A DNA stretch of 21,837 bases. Origin: Pyrinomonadaceae bacterium. Its GTDB lineage: Bacteria; Acidobacteriota; Blastocatellia; Pyrinomonadales; Pyrinomonadaceae. Every line of letters starts with the position of its first letter. Position 1 is the first letter of the stretch. A model generated the notes under the pieces. It had not been told where the DNA came from, made no database searches, and saw only the letters and a list, made by a program, of their open reading frames with translations. A program made the translations under genes and the position numbers. Below, in pieces: positions 13,830 to 21,837 of the stretch. The stretch lies in assembly GCA_025937955.1 (NCBI GenBank), contig JAICQI010000009.1, positions 1 to 21,837 on the forward strand, given 5' to 3'.

Positions 13830-14333
13830 ATGCAAATGGATTTTATCGTCGACAAAGAGACGAAGACGGTCTCCATAACCAAAGAATTTGCAGCCGAGCT
13901 TTCGTTGGTTTGGGACGCATATACAAAACCGGAGCTTCTTGACCAGTGGTGGGCGCCGAAACCGTGGGAATCAAGAACGAAGTTTATGGATTTTAAAGTG
14001 GGAGGCCGGAGATTTTACGCAATGGTAAGCCCCGCAGGTGATGAGCGTTGGGCAATTCAGAAATATACCTCGATTACTCCAAAAACCAATTTCCAGTTTT
14101 TTAATGCTTTTGCAGACGAGGATGAGAATCCTGAGCTGCCGGGCTCAGATTGGGACCTGAATTTCAGCGAGAAGGATGGGATGACAAAGGTCAGTATCTC
14201 TATTTACAACGAGTCGCTGGAGCGTTTGGAAAGGATGATCGAATTGGGCTTCAAGGAAGGAACGACGATGCAGATGAACAATCTGGACGAACTGCTGGCG
14301 AGGCTCTCGCAGCAAAAAGTAAGGGCAATATAG
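13830..14333 (+). CDS. SRPBCC/AHSA1 (START-like) domain protein
   Basis: This 167-aa cytosolic protein follows the ArsR gene after 1 nt, with AAGGA before its ATG. The pattern ITKEFAAELSLVWDAYTKPE, then LLDQWWAPKPWESRT (16-50), is the AHSA1 signature. It is followed by MDFKVGGRRFYAM (53-65) and the C-terminal helix LERLERMIELGFKEG. These proteins have a helix-grip fold with a deep hydrophobic cavity for small ligands. In ArsR-AHSA1 pairs the ligand and true role are usually unknown. Co-regulation with the repressor and probably with the hydrolase at 14385 suggests a small-molecule response. An in-frame ATG two codons in is also possible as start. Confidence 0.9.
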   Translation: MQMDFIVDKETKTVSITKEFAAELSLVWDAYTKPELLDQWWAPKPWESRTKFMDFKVGGRRFYAMVSPAGDERWAIQKYTSITPKTNFQFFNAFADEDENPELPGSDWDLNFSEKDGMTKVSISIYNESLERLERMIELGFKEGTTMQMNNLDELLARLSQQKVRAI

Positions 14334-14384
14334 TTTTTATTGAAATACGAGACCGGTTAAGTTTTGAGTTGAAACGGAAAACAA

Positions 14385-15284
<900 letters not shown>

Positions 15285-15300
15285 CTGTGACAGTCTTAAT

Positions 15301-16068
15301 ATGCGAACGCACATGATTGTTTCCAGAGACAACAGGATGCGGTCGATGGCGACTCGTATCGGTGTTGCCGTTATGACCTTTGCGATCGGAATGGCTGCGA
15401 ATTTCATCTGGACTATTCGCCGTACATCACCCACTACGCAACAGCCTCCTCCTCTCAAGGTCGAAAAGGTCGAGGTCACTGCAGCTATCGGCACTCTTAG
15501 AAGAGACATCCAGGAGGCCAGGGCCAGAGGCGAGAACACACTCGAGGTTGGCGTACTGGGTTGCGGCTGGGGCATTGGCAGCCTTAAGGAAGAGCTCTCC
15601 AGGGACACAGTTGTTATCGCCGATCTTGTAGCGAAAAAGACCTATGAGGACACATTCGGTCTTCGTACATGGTACAAATTCAAAATCAGAGAGACTCTGG
15701 TGGAACATGAGCCTCCTCGTCATTTTGCGGACCAATTCCAGAGTGGCCCATCTGACATGCTTCCGATCGCGGAGGATGAGTTCCTGATTGAGGAATTAAA
15801 CGGTCAGATGGTGATTGACGGTGTTTCAGTCACGCAGCATTCAAACGGAGCGAAGTATTTAGAAGGTCAAACGTACCTGCTGTTTCTATGGCTCGACCCT
15901 ACGACACGAACAGCCATTCGCAGTGCGACTGATCCGCTTGGCGTCTTTCTCGTCGATAGCAATGGAAATCTCCGCGCATACGTCGATCGACCCTATCCTT
16001 TCAAGACCGCGCTGGCGAAACGATTCAATAATTCCATAAACGACTTGCGCCGGTATTTGAAAAAGTAA
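15301..16068 (+). CDS. Membrane-anchored protein of unknown function
   Basis: The open frame reaches back into the preceding gene (15262), but the first start outside it is the ATG at 15301, giving 255 aa. Further in-frame ATGs at 15313, 15337 and 15346 are possible because no clear ribosome site is seen. One hydrophobic segment (IGVAVMTFAIGMAANFIWTI) near residue 20 is a signal anchor. The outer part includes the block GVLGCGWGIGSLKEEL, then DTVVIADLVAKKTYEDT, KFKIRETLVEH and LFLWLDPTTRTAIRSATDPL. This looks like a mostly beta domain followed by a C-terminal helix. No family or catalytic motif was recognised. Its stop is only 10 nt from the stop of the convergent adenosine deaminase gene. 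Coding status is well supported by composition. Confidence 0.7.
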   Translation: MRTHMIVSRDNRMRSMATRIGVAVMTFAIGMAANFIWTIRRTSPTTQQPPPLKVEKVEVTAAIGTLRRDIQEARARGENTLEVGVLGCGWGIGSLKEELSRDTVVIADLVAKKTYEDTFGLRTWYKFKIRETLVEHEPPRHFADQFQSGPSDMLPIAEDEFLIEELNGQMVIDGVSVTQHSNGAKYLEGQTYLLFLWLDPTTRTAIRSATDPLGVFLVDSNGNLRAYVDRPYPFKTALAKRFNNSINDLRRYLKK

Positions 16069-16078
16069 GTCGCGTTTC

Positions 16079-17650
16079 TCACCACTCTCGCTCAAACGCA
16101 TTGAAGTCCTGCTCGAGCTGCCACTGAAGTCTGCTCTTCTCGCTCGCGGCTAAAAACTGGCGGCAACTGTTTGAATTGAGTTTCATTTCCTCAACGTCAC
16201 GCGCGCACTGGCCCACAGGAAGGAATTTTCGTCCGTCCCGCCACAAACTCTCTCCCGCAATAAAGGCGTATTGAAGACTGTTGCGGGCCATGGTTTTGAG
16301 TTGCAGGTATCCGAGGCCGTGGTCCTCAGCGGCCTTCAGGAACTCCAGCGAGATCTCAGAACGTGAAACACCTTCATCGTCTGTGGCGAGCGCGACTGGC
16401 ACGCCGTATTCGAGGTAAGTCGCCAGCGGATGGCGGGAGCCAGAGATTCCGAGGATCAGATCATTGCTCGACAAGCAGATTTCCACCATCACGTTGCGAC
16501 GCGCCATCTCTTTCAAAAGTTCAAAGGGCTCGGTTTCATGCATGATGTCCACACCGTGTCCGATACGGTCTGCGCGAGCAACCATGACTGACTCGCGAAT
16601 GTGAAACATCAAACCGTCGGGAGGCACCAGTCCCGAAGCAAGTTCGCCGGCATGCAACGTAACCTTGGCCTGCGGGTAAAGCGGTCGCAGAAATTTCAAC
16701 ATCTGCATGTGCAGCGAGAAATTCTGCATGGAGTTAAGGCCATCCTCACCCTGCACAAGATTCGTAGCCACGACTTTCGACTGCGGATCGTTCGCCAGGG
16801 CAAGACCTGTCACCATCTGCGCAAAGACCTGACTCAGCGCGCCGTTTCGGGATACCTGTGCGACGTAACGAATCGTAACTGAGCAGCCCGCGTCCGCTTG
16901 CGGCGTGCCACACTTCAACAACTGATTCTTTTCAACCTCCATGGCCTGTAGGTTCTTAATTCCGATGGCTGCGGCATTTTCAATCCCATTCGCTTTCAGC
17001 TTGCTAAGCGTCGTTTCGAAATTTCCATCCCATCCGACTTTTTGTCCGATTTGACTGGAAGCCACGCCAGTCGGAGTGCCGTCCGGAGTTAACATCAGCT
17101 CGACATATGAGGCCTTTCCACGGGCGGCGCTCTTCACGGCCTCGGCGAGCATCTTGCCACTGTTGTTATAGGTAGCTGGACCAAACTTCCCGAAAGCATC
17201 GAAGAATTGATCGTGCCCGCTTTGCCCGGATAACTGCCAGTTGCGCATGGACCACGCGTCGATCATCTGACGGTACAGTACGGAATTTGTCAGCGCTGTA
17301 TTGGCCGGTGTTTGTCCCGAATCGCACTTGGATGGCGATGCGGGGACTACCAGCGACATGGTAGCGGTGTTGATGCATAAGCCGCTTTCTGCCGCCCATT
17401 CGATGTAACGCTCGGCGTAAATTGATCCGGAAAGGTGATTGTGTAGATCTCCGCCTTTCGGCATCTTCAGCAGAAAGGCCAGTTGCTTCGGCGGCGATTT
17501 TCGGATTGATTCGAAGTAGCCCGCTGTTTTTTGTTCCGCAGCTCCTCTCTGGGCCTTGGCGTTGAACGGTGCTGACAACGTCAACAGAACAACTACCAAG
17601 GTCCAACAGGTGCTGCGTCGAAGTCCTTTTACTTGAGAGATCTTCGCCAT
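16079..17650 (-). CDS. Exported adenosine deaminase family protein
   Basis: This 523-aa protein starts at an ATG with AAAGGA 9 nt upstream. A signal peptide (STCWTLVVVLLTLSAPFNAKA) ends near residue 33. The metal and catalytic residues of adenosine deaminases are all present: HxH in DLHNH (His70, His72), LHAGE (His333, Glu336), RIGHG (His365) and TDDE (Asp424, Asp425). Canonical enzymes have TDDP at the last site. The protein is longer than cytosolic bacterial Add (about 340 aa), with an insertion near 85-135 and a long C-terminal tail, closer to secreted ADGF-type deaminases. It would convert adenosine to inosine outside the cytoplasm, allowing nucleoside scavenging. It is a single-gene unit with a palindrome at 17692-17708 in its promoter region. 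Confidence 0.9.
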   Translation of the reverse strand: MAKISQVKGLRRSTCWTLVVVLLTLSAPFNAKAQRGAAEQKTAGYFESIRKSPPKQLAFLLKMPKGGDLHNHLSGSIYAERYIEWAAESGLCINTATMSLVVPASPSKCDSGQTPANTALTNSVLYRQMIDAWSMRNWQLSGQSGHDQFFDAFGKFGPATYNNSGKMLAEAVKSAARGKASYVELMLTPDGTPTGVASSQIGQKVGWDGNFETTLSKLKANGIENAAAIGIKNLQAMEVEKNQLLKCGTPQADAGCSVTIRYVAQVSRNGALSQVFAQMVTGLALANDPQSKVVATNLVQGEDGLNSMQNFSLHMQMLKFLRPLYPQAKVTLHAGELASGLVPPDGLMFHIRESVMVARADRIGHGVDIMHETEPFELLKEMARRNVMVEICLSSNDLILGISGSRHPLATYLEYGVPVALATDDEGVSRSEISLEFLKAAEDHGLGYLQLKTMARNSLQYAFIAGESLWRDGRKFLPVGQCARDVEEMKLNSNSCRQFLAASEKSRLQWQLEQDFNAFEREW

Positions 17651-17951
17651 TGGTGAGTTCCTTTTCTTTAGAGGTTAAAGAGTGCAATTCCTGCGGCAAT
17701 ATGCCGCAACATTCAGAGTACATTGAATATACCTGCCGAAGTGAAAATTTTTTCAAGAATCTTATTGCGTTCATTCGGTTTCAGGTTTACTCTCAACACA
17801 GAATAGTTCCCGCCCGCCTCCCAGGGCATTCGCTGAACACAATTAGTTATCTGCCGCTGAACGCCCAGAGTGTTGGACCGTCGGATGTGTGCATGTTGGT
17901 GTCACGTTCAACGGCAGGTTGGTTTCTTCTCACAAACCAGGAGGTATCCTC
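17651..17951. other. Divergent promoter and leader region
   Basis: This 301-nt gene-free stretch separates two divergent genes. On the adenosine deaminase side it holds a perfect palindrome, tgcggca-ata-tgccgca (17692-17708), an operator candidate. On the other side a 13-nt inverted repeat (ctgccgctgaacg at 17851-17863, cgttcaacggcag at 17905-17917, one mismatch) brackets 41 nt in the leader of the gene at 17952. No -35/-10 pair could be assigned with confidence. Confidence 0.45.
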
Positions 17952-18338
17952 ATGAGGTCACGCATCACGATATTGGCAACTCTCTTATTGGTAGCGTTGG
18001 CGGTTATGTTTGGCTCAGTTGGCAATCGAACTCAGACGCTGGCTGCCGAGTACAGCTGCAAGACGTCGCAGTGTCCGAGCATTGCGAACTGCACAGGAGA
18101 TCATTGGACCAGGACCGGTGACTGTACAATCAATTGTTATAAGGACTCCGGTGCTCCTGGAGAAATAGTCTTTAGCGGCGGGGCGAACTGCGGCACCAGC
18201 CCCGGCGGTGGTGGAGGGGGAGGCGGAGGCGGAGACACTTTTTTCCTTCCCAACGGCGGCTACTGCTACGAAAATTGGTGGTGGGACCCGGAATGCTCAG
18301 GACCAAACGATCCTTACAAACCACCGCCCATCAACTAA
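17952..18338 (+). CDS. Small secreted Cys-rich protein with ten-glycine linker
   Basis: A strong ribosome site (AGGAGGT, 7 nt before) fixes the start at the ATG at 17952, although the frame is open from 17889. The 128-aa product has a signal peptide (ITILATLLLVALAVMFGSVG) cleaved near residue 31. The mature part has eight cysteines (36, 41, 47, 58, 62, 80, 105, 115), which allow four disulfides. Ten consecutive glycines (85-94) separate a Cys-rich N-terminal module from a tail with YCYENWWWDPEC. The glycines use mixed codons (GGC, GGT, GGA, GGG), so the run is not a simple repeat-slippage tract. No family was recognised; size, cysteines and signal peptide suggest a surface or secreted peptide-like protein. 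A strong hairpin follows the gene. Confidence 0.72.
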   Translation: MRSRITILATLLLVALAVMFGSVGNRTQTLAAEYSCKTSQCPSIANCTGDHWTRTGDCTINCYKDSGAPGEIVFSGGANCGTSPGGGGGGGGGGDTFFLPNGGYCYENWWWDPECSGPNDPYKPPPIN

Positions 18339-18353
18339 ACGGTGAATTTTTCG

Positions 18354-18386
18354 AGAAGTAGAGGTCTTCCCCCGACCTCTACTTCT
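18354..18386 (+). terminator. Strong hairpin after the Cys-rich protein gene
   Basis: Thirteen perfect base pairs (AGAAGTAGAGGTC, 18354-18366, with its complement at 18374-18386) close a 7-nt loop. It lies 16 nt after the stop at 18338. The tail reads tccagacaat rather than a T-run, so it may be a weak terminator, an mRNA-stabilising 3' hairpin, or an attenuator before the gene at 18431. Confidence 0.65.
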
Positions 18387-18430
18387 TCCAGACAATCTCA
18401 CGCAAGCGCCTTGATTAAGGAAGGTGACAA

Positions 18431-20203
18431 ATGAATTTCCTCAGGTTGGCCAGATGTCTGGCAGTTATCCTCGTGATGCAATTCCCATTTGCATCGCTTA
18501 GTCAGGAACGAAGCTCTGATACTGTTCAACTTTTGGATCGTGCTCGTCGGCTTTCGGACGACGCTCGCGGACTCAAACCCTTGGACGAAATACCTCTCCA
18601 GGCTCGTTTAGCTGACACCGTTTGGAATTTGGACCAACCGCTTGGCGAACGACTGTTGTTACGAAGTCTCGAATTGACAATCGCACAGTTAAAAAATTCG
18701 TCTGTTATTGATCCCGCATCAAGTTCTCCAGATCCACAGATACTATTCGCTCAGATTAGCTCAATCGCTGCAAAGCACGACGAGAAGCTCGAAAAGAAGT
18801 TGAAGGAGAGATGGCAGGAAGCTGTTGCTCCTTTAGCTGAAAAGGGAAGTGAAGCGAAATCCGATCCCACTCAACTGGCCCAACTGCTGTTAACCCAGTC
18901 AGCAAATTATCTGAAAAGCGACGAACAAAGAGCGCGCCAGCTGTTTCGACAAAGCGTTTCTCACCGCGTGCTGCAAGATCATTCGGTTTTCCTTATGAAT
19001 CAGCGCAAGGGTGCGGCGGCGATTACCGATACTCTGTTTAGCGATACGCTTGATGTTCTGGCCCAACGGCCTCTCGCGGACGCAAACGAAGTCCTGGTGC
19101 TTTCTTCGTATCTATTCTCTCCGGATGAGAGCCTGGCCTATGTTGCGATTAGCGGCTATAACACTGCGAACGTCGCCGGCAACACGTCGGCTGTGCCAAA
19201 GAGTCCCGCCTTGGCCAGGCGTTATCTCGCCTTACTGTTTTCAAAGATGAATCCCGGCGAGCAACTGCCTCCGGCCGTCGCGTATTTCGCACTCAAGAAT
19301 CACCTGCCGCAATATCAGGTTTTCGCTCCCAACTTGCTCACTGATGTTTATGCGAAGATGGCAAATCTGCTGCCAGGCGTGTCGAAGTTCGATTCTGCCA
19401 TGTTTGAGAGCGCTCATAAGGACGTTACTGCTTCTGAGCCCGAAGCTACGGCTGATTGGGAAAAACGAATCCAAAACGCCGATAAGATCGCAAAAGAAGA
19501 CCGCCGCGATCTCGAGTACTACACAATTGTTTTTGGATACCTCTTGCCGAAGAAAGACTTTACACGAGCCACCTTATTCGCAAGTCGAGTTAACAATCAG
19601 GAGCTAAAGGAGAAGATGTCAGATCTCGTAAATCTGACAGTGCTCCAGGCTAATCTCGAAAAGCCTGAGGCCACTTCTTTGGTTACCGAGTCTGATTGCA
19701 ACAAGCTCAAAGTTCCGCTTGTTCGAGTCATGGCATTGAGCAGTCTGGGCAAGGCACGTTTGAAAGAGAAAGCGACCGGAGACGCGCTTCGTTTGTTTGG
19801 TCAGGCAATAGCTGAGGCCGACAAAATTAAAGAAGATCAGGATCGGCTTCAGGCTAAGTTGATGCTGGTTCAGCTTTCTTTGGACGTGAATTCATCGTCA
19901 GGTTTCGAGAGGGCAACTGAAATCTTCAAAGCGGTCAATCAGTTTTCGGATTTCAACATGAACCGATCTTATTTCGCGGTAAGGGTTACGGTTTATGGAA
20001 TGACGAGCGAAGAGCCGATCAGTCCTCCGTCCGAATCCTCGCTTGTATCCACCGTCGCGAAGATGTGTCGTGTTAACTGTGAGGAAACATTTCAAGTTTC
20101 GGGCTTGCTGGAGAAGAAAGAATTGAGACTGTGGGCCACCTTCGTGGCCATTCGAACAGGCCTTCGCGAGAACTCGAGAGAGGCGAGCAATCGTTTACCT
20201 TAG
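18431..20203 (+). CDS. Secreted helical-repeat protein of unknown function
   Basis: This 590-aa protein begins with a signal peptide (MNFLRLARCLAVILVMQFPF, cleavage near residue 24). A GGAAGG about 8 nt upstream supports the ATG. The rest is almost wholly predicted helix with TPR-like spacing, for example ALSSLGKARLKEKATGDALR then LFGQAIAEADKI, and RATLFASRVNNQELKEKM. No TPR family can be assigned with confidence by eye. Lys/Glu-rich helices near residues 115-140 (AAKHDEKLEKKLKERWQEAV) may form a coiled coil. There are very few Cys. The following two genes run in the same direction with gaps of 26 nt and -1 nt, so they probably form one transcript. It may act as an envelope scaffold; this is inference. 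Confidence 0.7.
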   Translation: MNFLRLARCLAVILVMQFPFASLSQERSSDTVQLLDRARRLSDDARGLKPLDEIPLQARLADTVWNLDQPLGERLLLRSLELTIAQLKNSSVIDPASSSPDPQILFAQISSIAAKHDEKLEKKLKERWQEAVAPLAEKGSEAKSDPTQLAQLLLTQSANYLKSDEQRARQLFRQSVSHRVLQDHSVFLMNQRKGAAAITDTLFSDTLDVLAQRPLADANEVLVLSSYLFSPDESLAYVAISGYNTANVAGNTSAVPKSPALARRYLALLFSKMNPGEQLPPAVAYFALKNHLPQYQVFAPNLLTDVYAKMANLLPGVSKFDSAMFESAHKDVTASEPEATADWEKRIQNADKIAKEDRRDLEYYTIVFGYLLPKKDFTRATLFASRVNNQELKEKMSDLVNLTVLQANLEKPEATSLVTESDCNKLKVPLVRVMALSSLGKARLKEKATGDALRLFGQAIAEADKIKEDQDRLQAKLMLVQLSLDVNSSSGFERATEIFKAVNQFSDFNMNRSYFAVRVTVYGMTSEEPISPPSESSLVSTVAKMCRVNCEETFQVSGLLEKKELRLWATFVAIRTGLRENSREASNRLP

Positions 20204-20229
20204 TTCCAATCAAAACCTCACGGGACACC

Positions 20230-20736
20230 ATGTTCAAAGTCATATCGGTACTGGTAGTGACACTATTTTCCGTTGGTTGTCATTTCTCCGCTGCCTCGCC
20301 ATCAGGTGAAGTCGCAAAAAGCGTTGCTCGCATAAGGATCAATCGAGCAACAGGAGAAGACGCGCCCATCCCGCCTGGCAAAGGGTTCACGATCGTAAAT
20401 CTCTTTGACGAGTTCGCCACCGGATGTCCCACCGGAAATCGCTTCGAGACGATCGAACGTTTCGATTCACTGCGGCCCGACGGAACTACGCTGTTACTCG
20501 TCTTCTCTGAGAAGCAGTTCTCAATGCAGGACGTGGACAACTTCAAGGCAATCCTGCCGATGGGTGAATCAATGGTCCAGGGCGACATCGAGGCTCTCAG
20601 GCCGCACCTGAGCTATGGAAAGTTGCTGCTCGTTCTTGACGCCAATGGAAGTCTGATTTGGCAGGAAAAGCCTGACATGTCTGAGCAACAGGTCCTGAGG
20701 GAACTTTCGCAACTGGTCCAGCCGGCGAGGCGCTAA
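20230..20736 (+). CDS. Lipoprotein-like protein with thioredoxin-like fold, single remaining Cys
   Basis: The frame is open from 20131, inside the preceding gene, but the ATG at 20230 begins MFKVISVLVVTLFSVGCHFS, a signal peptide with a loose lipobox ending at Cys17. This gives 168 aa. The body has the order of a thioredoxin/redoxin fold: a strand (FTIVNLFDEF), a CxxG-like turn (GCPTG, Cys66), a strand TTLLLVFSEKQFS, and the closing strands LLLVLDANGSLIWQEKP (132-148), which is the usual final hairpin of TlpA/AhpC-like proteins. The second active-site cysteine is absent, so disulfide exchange in the usual way is unlikely. Its stop overlaps the start of the propeller gene by one base (TAATG), showing tight coupling. 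Fold call is moderate. Confidence 0.62.
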   Translation: MFKVISVLVVTLFSVGCHFSAASPSGEVAKSVARIRINRATGEDAPIPPGKGFTIVNLFDEFATGCPTGNRFETIERFDSLRPDGTTLLLVFSEKQFSMQDVDNFKAILPMGESMVQGDIEALRPHLSYGKLLLVLDANGSLIWQEKPDMSEQQVLRELSQLVQPARR

Positions 20737-21731
20737 TGAGTACGTTTCTATCCATCGCGTTATTTGCAGTGCAACTCATCTCTGCGGTTCCGGAAGCGCA
20801 GCTCCGATTGCGTCCGTTCTACCTTTCATCATCACAACGAGACGCCAGGTTGAAGCTTGCAGCGCCCACGGCAATGGCCGTGGCCCGGTCCGGAAATATG
20901 TATGTATTCGATGACGGGAATTCTCGCATCGTAAAACTCGATGCACGCGGAAGGTTCGTTGCTGAATTTGGTCAACCGGGCAGCGGCCCGGGAACTATCG
21001 AGCGGGCTGGGCTTAACGATTCTATAGCGGTTGATGAAAATGAGAATGTTTACGTCAGTGATCCTGTGACGCCGAAGGTATTGATCTTCAGTTCTGACGG
21101 AACGTTCCAGAGAAGTTTTCGCGTTCCATTTCCCATGACGAGTATTGCGGTTAACCGCCAGCGCGAGATCTTTCTGACGCCAGACACAGCTCGATCAGCA
21201 GAGTTAGTGTATGTCTTCTCCGACACTGGAAAGTTCCTGCGGCGATTCGGTGAGAGACTTATCAAGTCGCCAGGCAATCTCGCCCGCAACATGAACTTAG
21301 CCGTCGCTGCCTGCGATGCAAACGATAACTTGTTCGTCGCGTTTCGCTCATGGCCCATCATTCGAAAATACTCGCCGGACGGCAAACTCATTAGTGAGAA
21401 TCAATTCACGATTCCGTCTGAGTTAATTGACGAGTCGCAACAGAAAAACTATTCGCTGGAGTTCTTCGCGAAGTATCCAGACAGCGCCTTCATGCCGCCG
21501 CTCATCACTCACTCGATCTCGGTTAACGGTCGCGGAACTGGTTACCTGCTACTAAACGCGCACAGTATTGTGGTCTTTGCTTCGTCGGGAAAGGCTACGA
21601 AACAGTTTCACTTCCGAGCGCCGAGAGATCGAAACAATCTATTTATTCGCTTAGGCAGTAGTCTCAAATCGACCGCGGCTTATCTCTTAGACACTCGTTC
21701 GGGAGAGATTTACGAAGCAAGCAAACTCTAG
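20736..21731 (+). CDS. Six-bladed beta-propeller (NHL-like) secreted protein
   Basis: This 331-aa protein starts at the ATG overlapping the previous stop. The N-terminus (MSTFLSIALFAVQLISAVPEA) acts as a signal peptide. Blade repeats follow: AVARSGNMYVFDDGNSRIVK then LDARGRFVAEFGQPGSGPG, AVDENENVYVSDPVTPKVLI then FSSDGTFQRSF, AVNRQREIFLTP, LVYVFSDTGKFLRRFGE and ACDANDNLFVAFRS then KYSPDGKLISE. The 'xDxxGNxYVxDxxNxRIxxFDxxGxF' pattern is that of six-bladed propeller/NHL proteins. It probably lies in the envelope and binds another protein; no catalytic site is seen. Coupling to the thioredoxin-like lipoprotein suggests that the two proteins work together. A GC-rich hairpin repeat follows at 21806. 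Confidence 0.82.
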   Translation: MSTFLSIALFAVQLISAVPEAQLRLRPFYLSSSQRDARLKLAAPTAMAVARSGNMYVFDDGNSRIVKLDARGRFVAEFGQPGSGPGTIERAGLNDSIAVDENENVYVSDPVTPKVLIFSSDGTFQRSFRVPFPMTSIAVNRQREIFLTPDTARSAELVYVFSDTGKFLRRFGERLIKSPGNLARNMNLAVAACDANDNLFVAFRSWPIIRKYSPDGKLISENQFTIPSELIDESQQKNYSLEFFAKYPDSAFMPPLITHSISVNGRGTGYLLLNAHSIVVFASSGKATKQFHFRAPRDRNNLFIRLGSSLKSTAAYLLDTRSGEIYEASKL

Positions 21732-21800
21732 TGCCTCACATTATCTGCGCTCTTCTGTTGACTGGAAGATCGCTTACCTGAAGCGTGAAAAATGACAACA

Positions 21801-21830
21801 TGTAGGGGCGGCACTCCGTGGCCGCCCGTG
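21801..21830. repeat. GC-rich hairpin, dispersed-repeat type and possible terminator
   Basis: GGGCGGC (21806-21812) and GCCGCCC (21821-21827) flank actccgtg; the loop ends can pair further (AC with GT). It is preceded by tgta and followed by gtgctttata. Sequences of the form 'tgtaggggcgg...ccgccc' are familiar dispersed intergenic repeats in several bacterial phyla. It stands 75 nt after the propeller gene and could also end its transcript. Only one copy is visible here. Confidence 0.5.
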
Positions 21831-21837
21831 CTTTATA

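Overview
The window looks like chromosomal DNA from an Acidobacteriota-type bacterium, most likely the Blastocatellia/Pyrinomonadales side of the phylum. This is inferred from gene style and repeats, not from a marker gene. The evidence is an ECF sigma factor of the acidobacterial/planctomycete 'X6' type beside a membrane Ser/Thr kinase with WD40 repeats, many secreted beta-propeller proteins, an ArsR-AHSA1 pair, and short GC-rich dispersed repeats. Coding density is ordinary, with frequent GTG/TTG starts. There is no phage, plasmid, CRISPR or rRNA.

Layout. 1-179: start of a leftward M16 zinc peptidase, cut by the window edge. 360-1561: a rightward run of a small secreted protein, acylphosphatase (overlapping it) and adenine phosphoribosyltransferase. 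1605-1681: a degenerate tRNA-Arg(CCT). 1902-3584: a leftward secreted choice-of-anchor B protein. 3846-7346: a leftward sigma factor and WD40 kinase operon. 7524-10039: two rightward secreted proteins, one propeller-like and one fibrinogen-like. 10334-11161: a leftward SPFH protein. 11216-11788: a scar zone with a 32-bp inverted repeat (REPIN-like), a 5'-truncated gene fragment and a possible 38-codon gene. 11789-12673: a leftward secreted alpha/beta hydrolase. 12843-12919: an intact tRNA-Arg(CCT). 13012-13361: a frameshifted Mrr-like nuclease. 13502-15284: an ArsR regulator, an AHSA1 protein and an alpha/beta hydrolase behind a promoter with twin palindromes. 15301-16068: an unknown membrane-anchored protein. 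16079-17650: a leftward exported adenosine deaminase. 17952-21731: a Cys-rich secreted small protein, a hairpin, then a three-gene run (helical secreted protein, thioredoxin-like lipoprotein, six-bladed propeller).

How the parts fit. The sigma factor and kinase probably form a phosphorylation-controlled transcription switch, since the sigma lacks the usual acidic region-2 motif and has threonines there. Apt and the exported adenosine deaminase both belong to purine salvage but are not linked. The ArsR-AHSA1-hydrolase cluster looks self-regulated.

No complete new system can be claimed. The most unusual signals are the tRNA-Arg whose tertiary pair 19-56 appears inverted from G-C to C-G, its decayed paralogue 11 kb away, and a 30-nt hairpin repeat family whose stem shows compensatory changes between copies.
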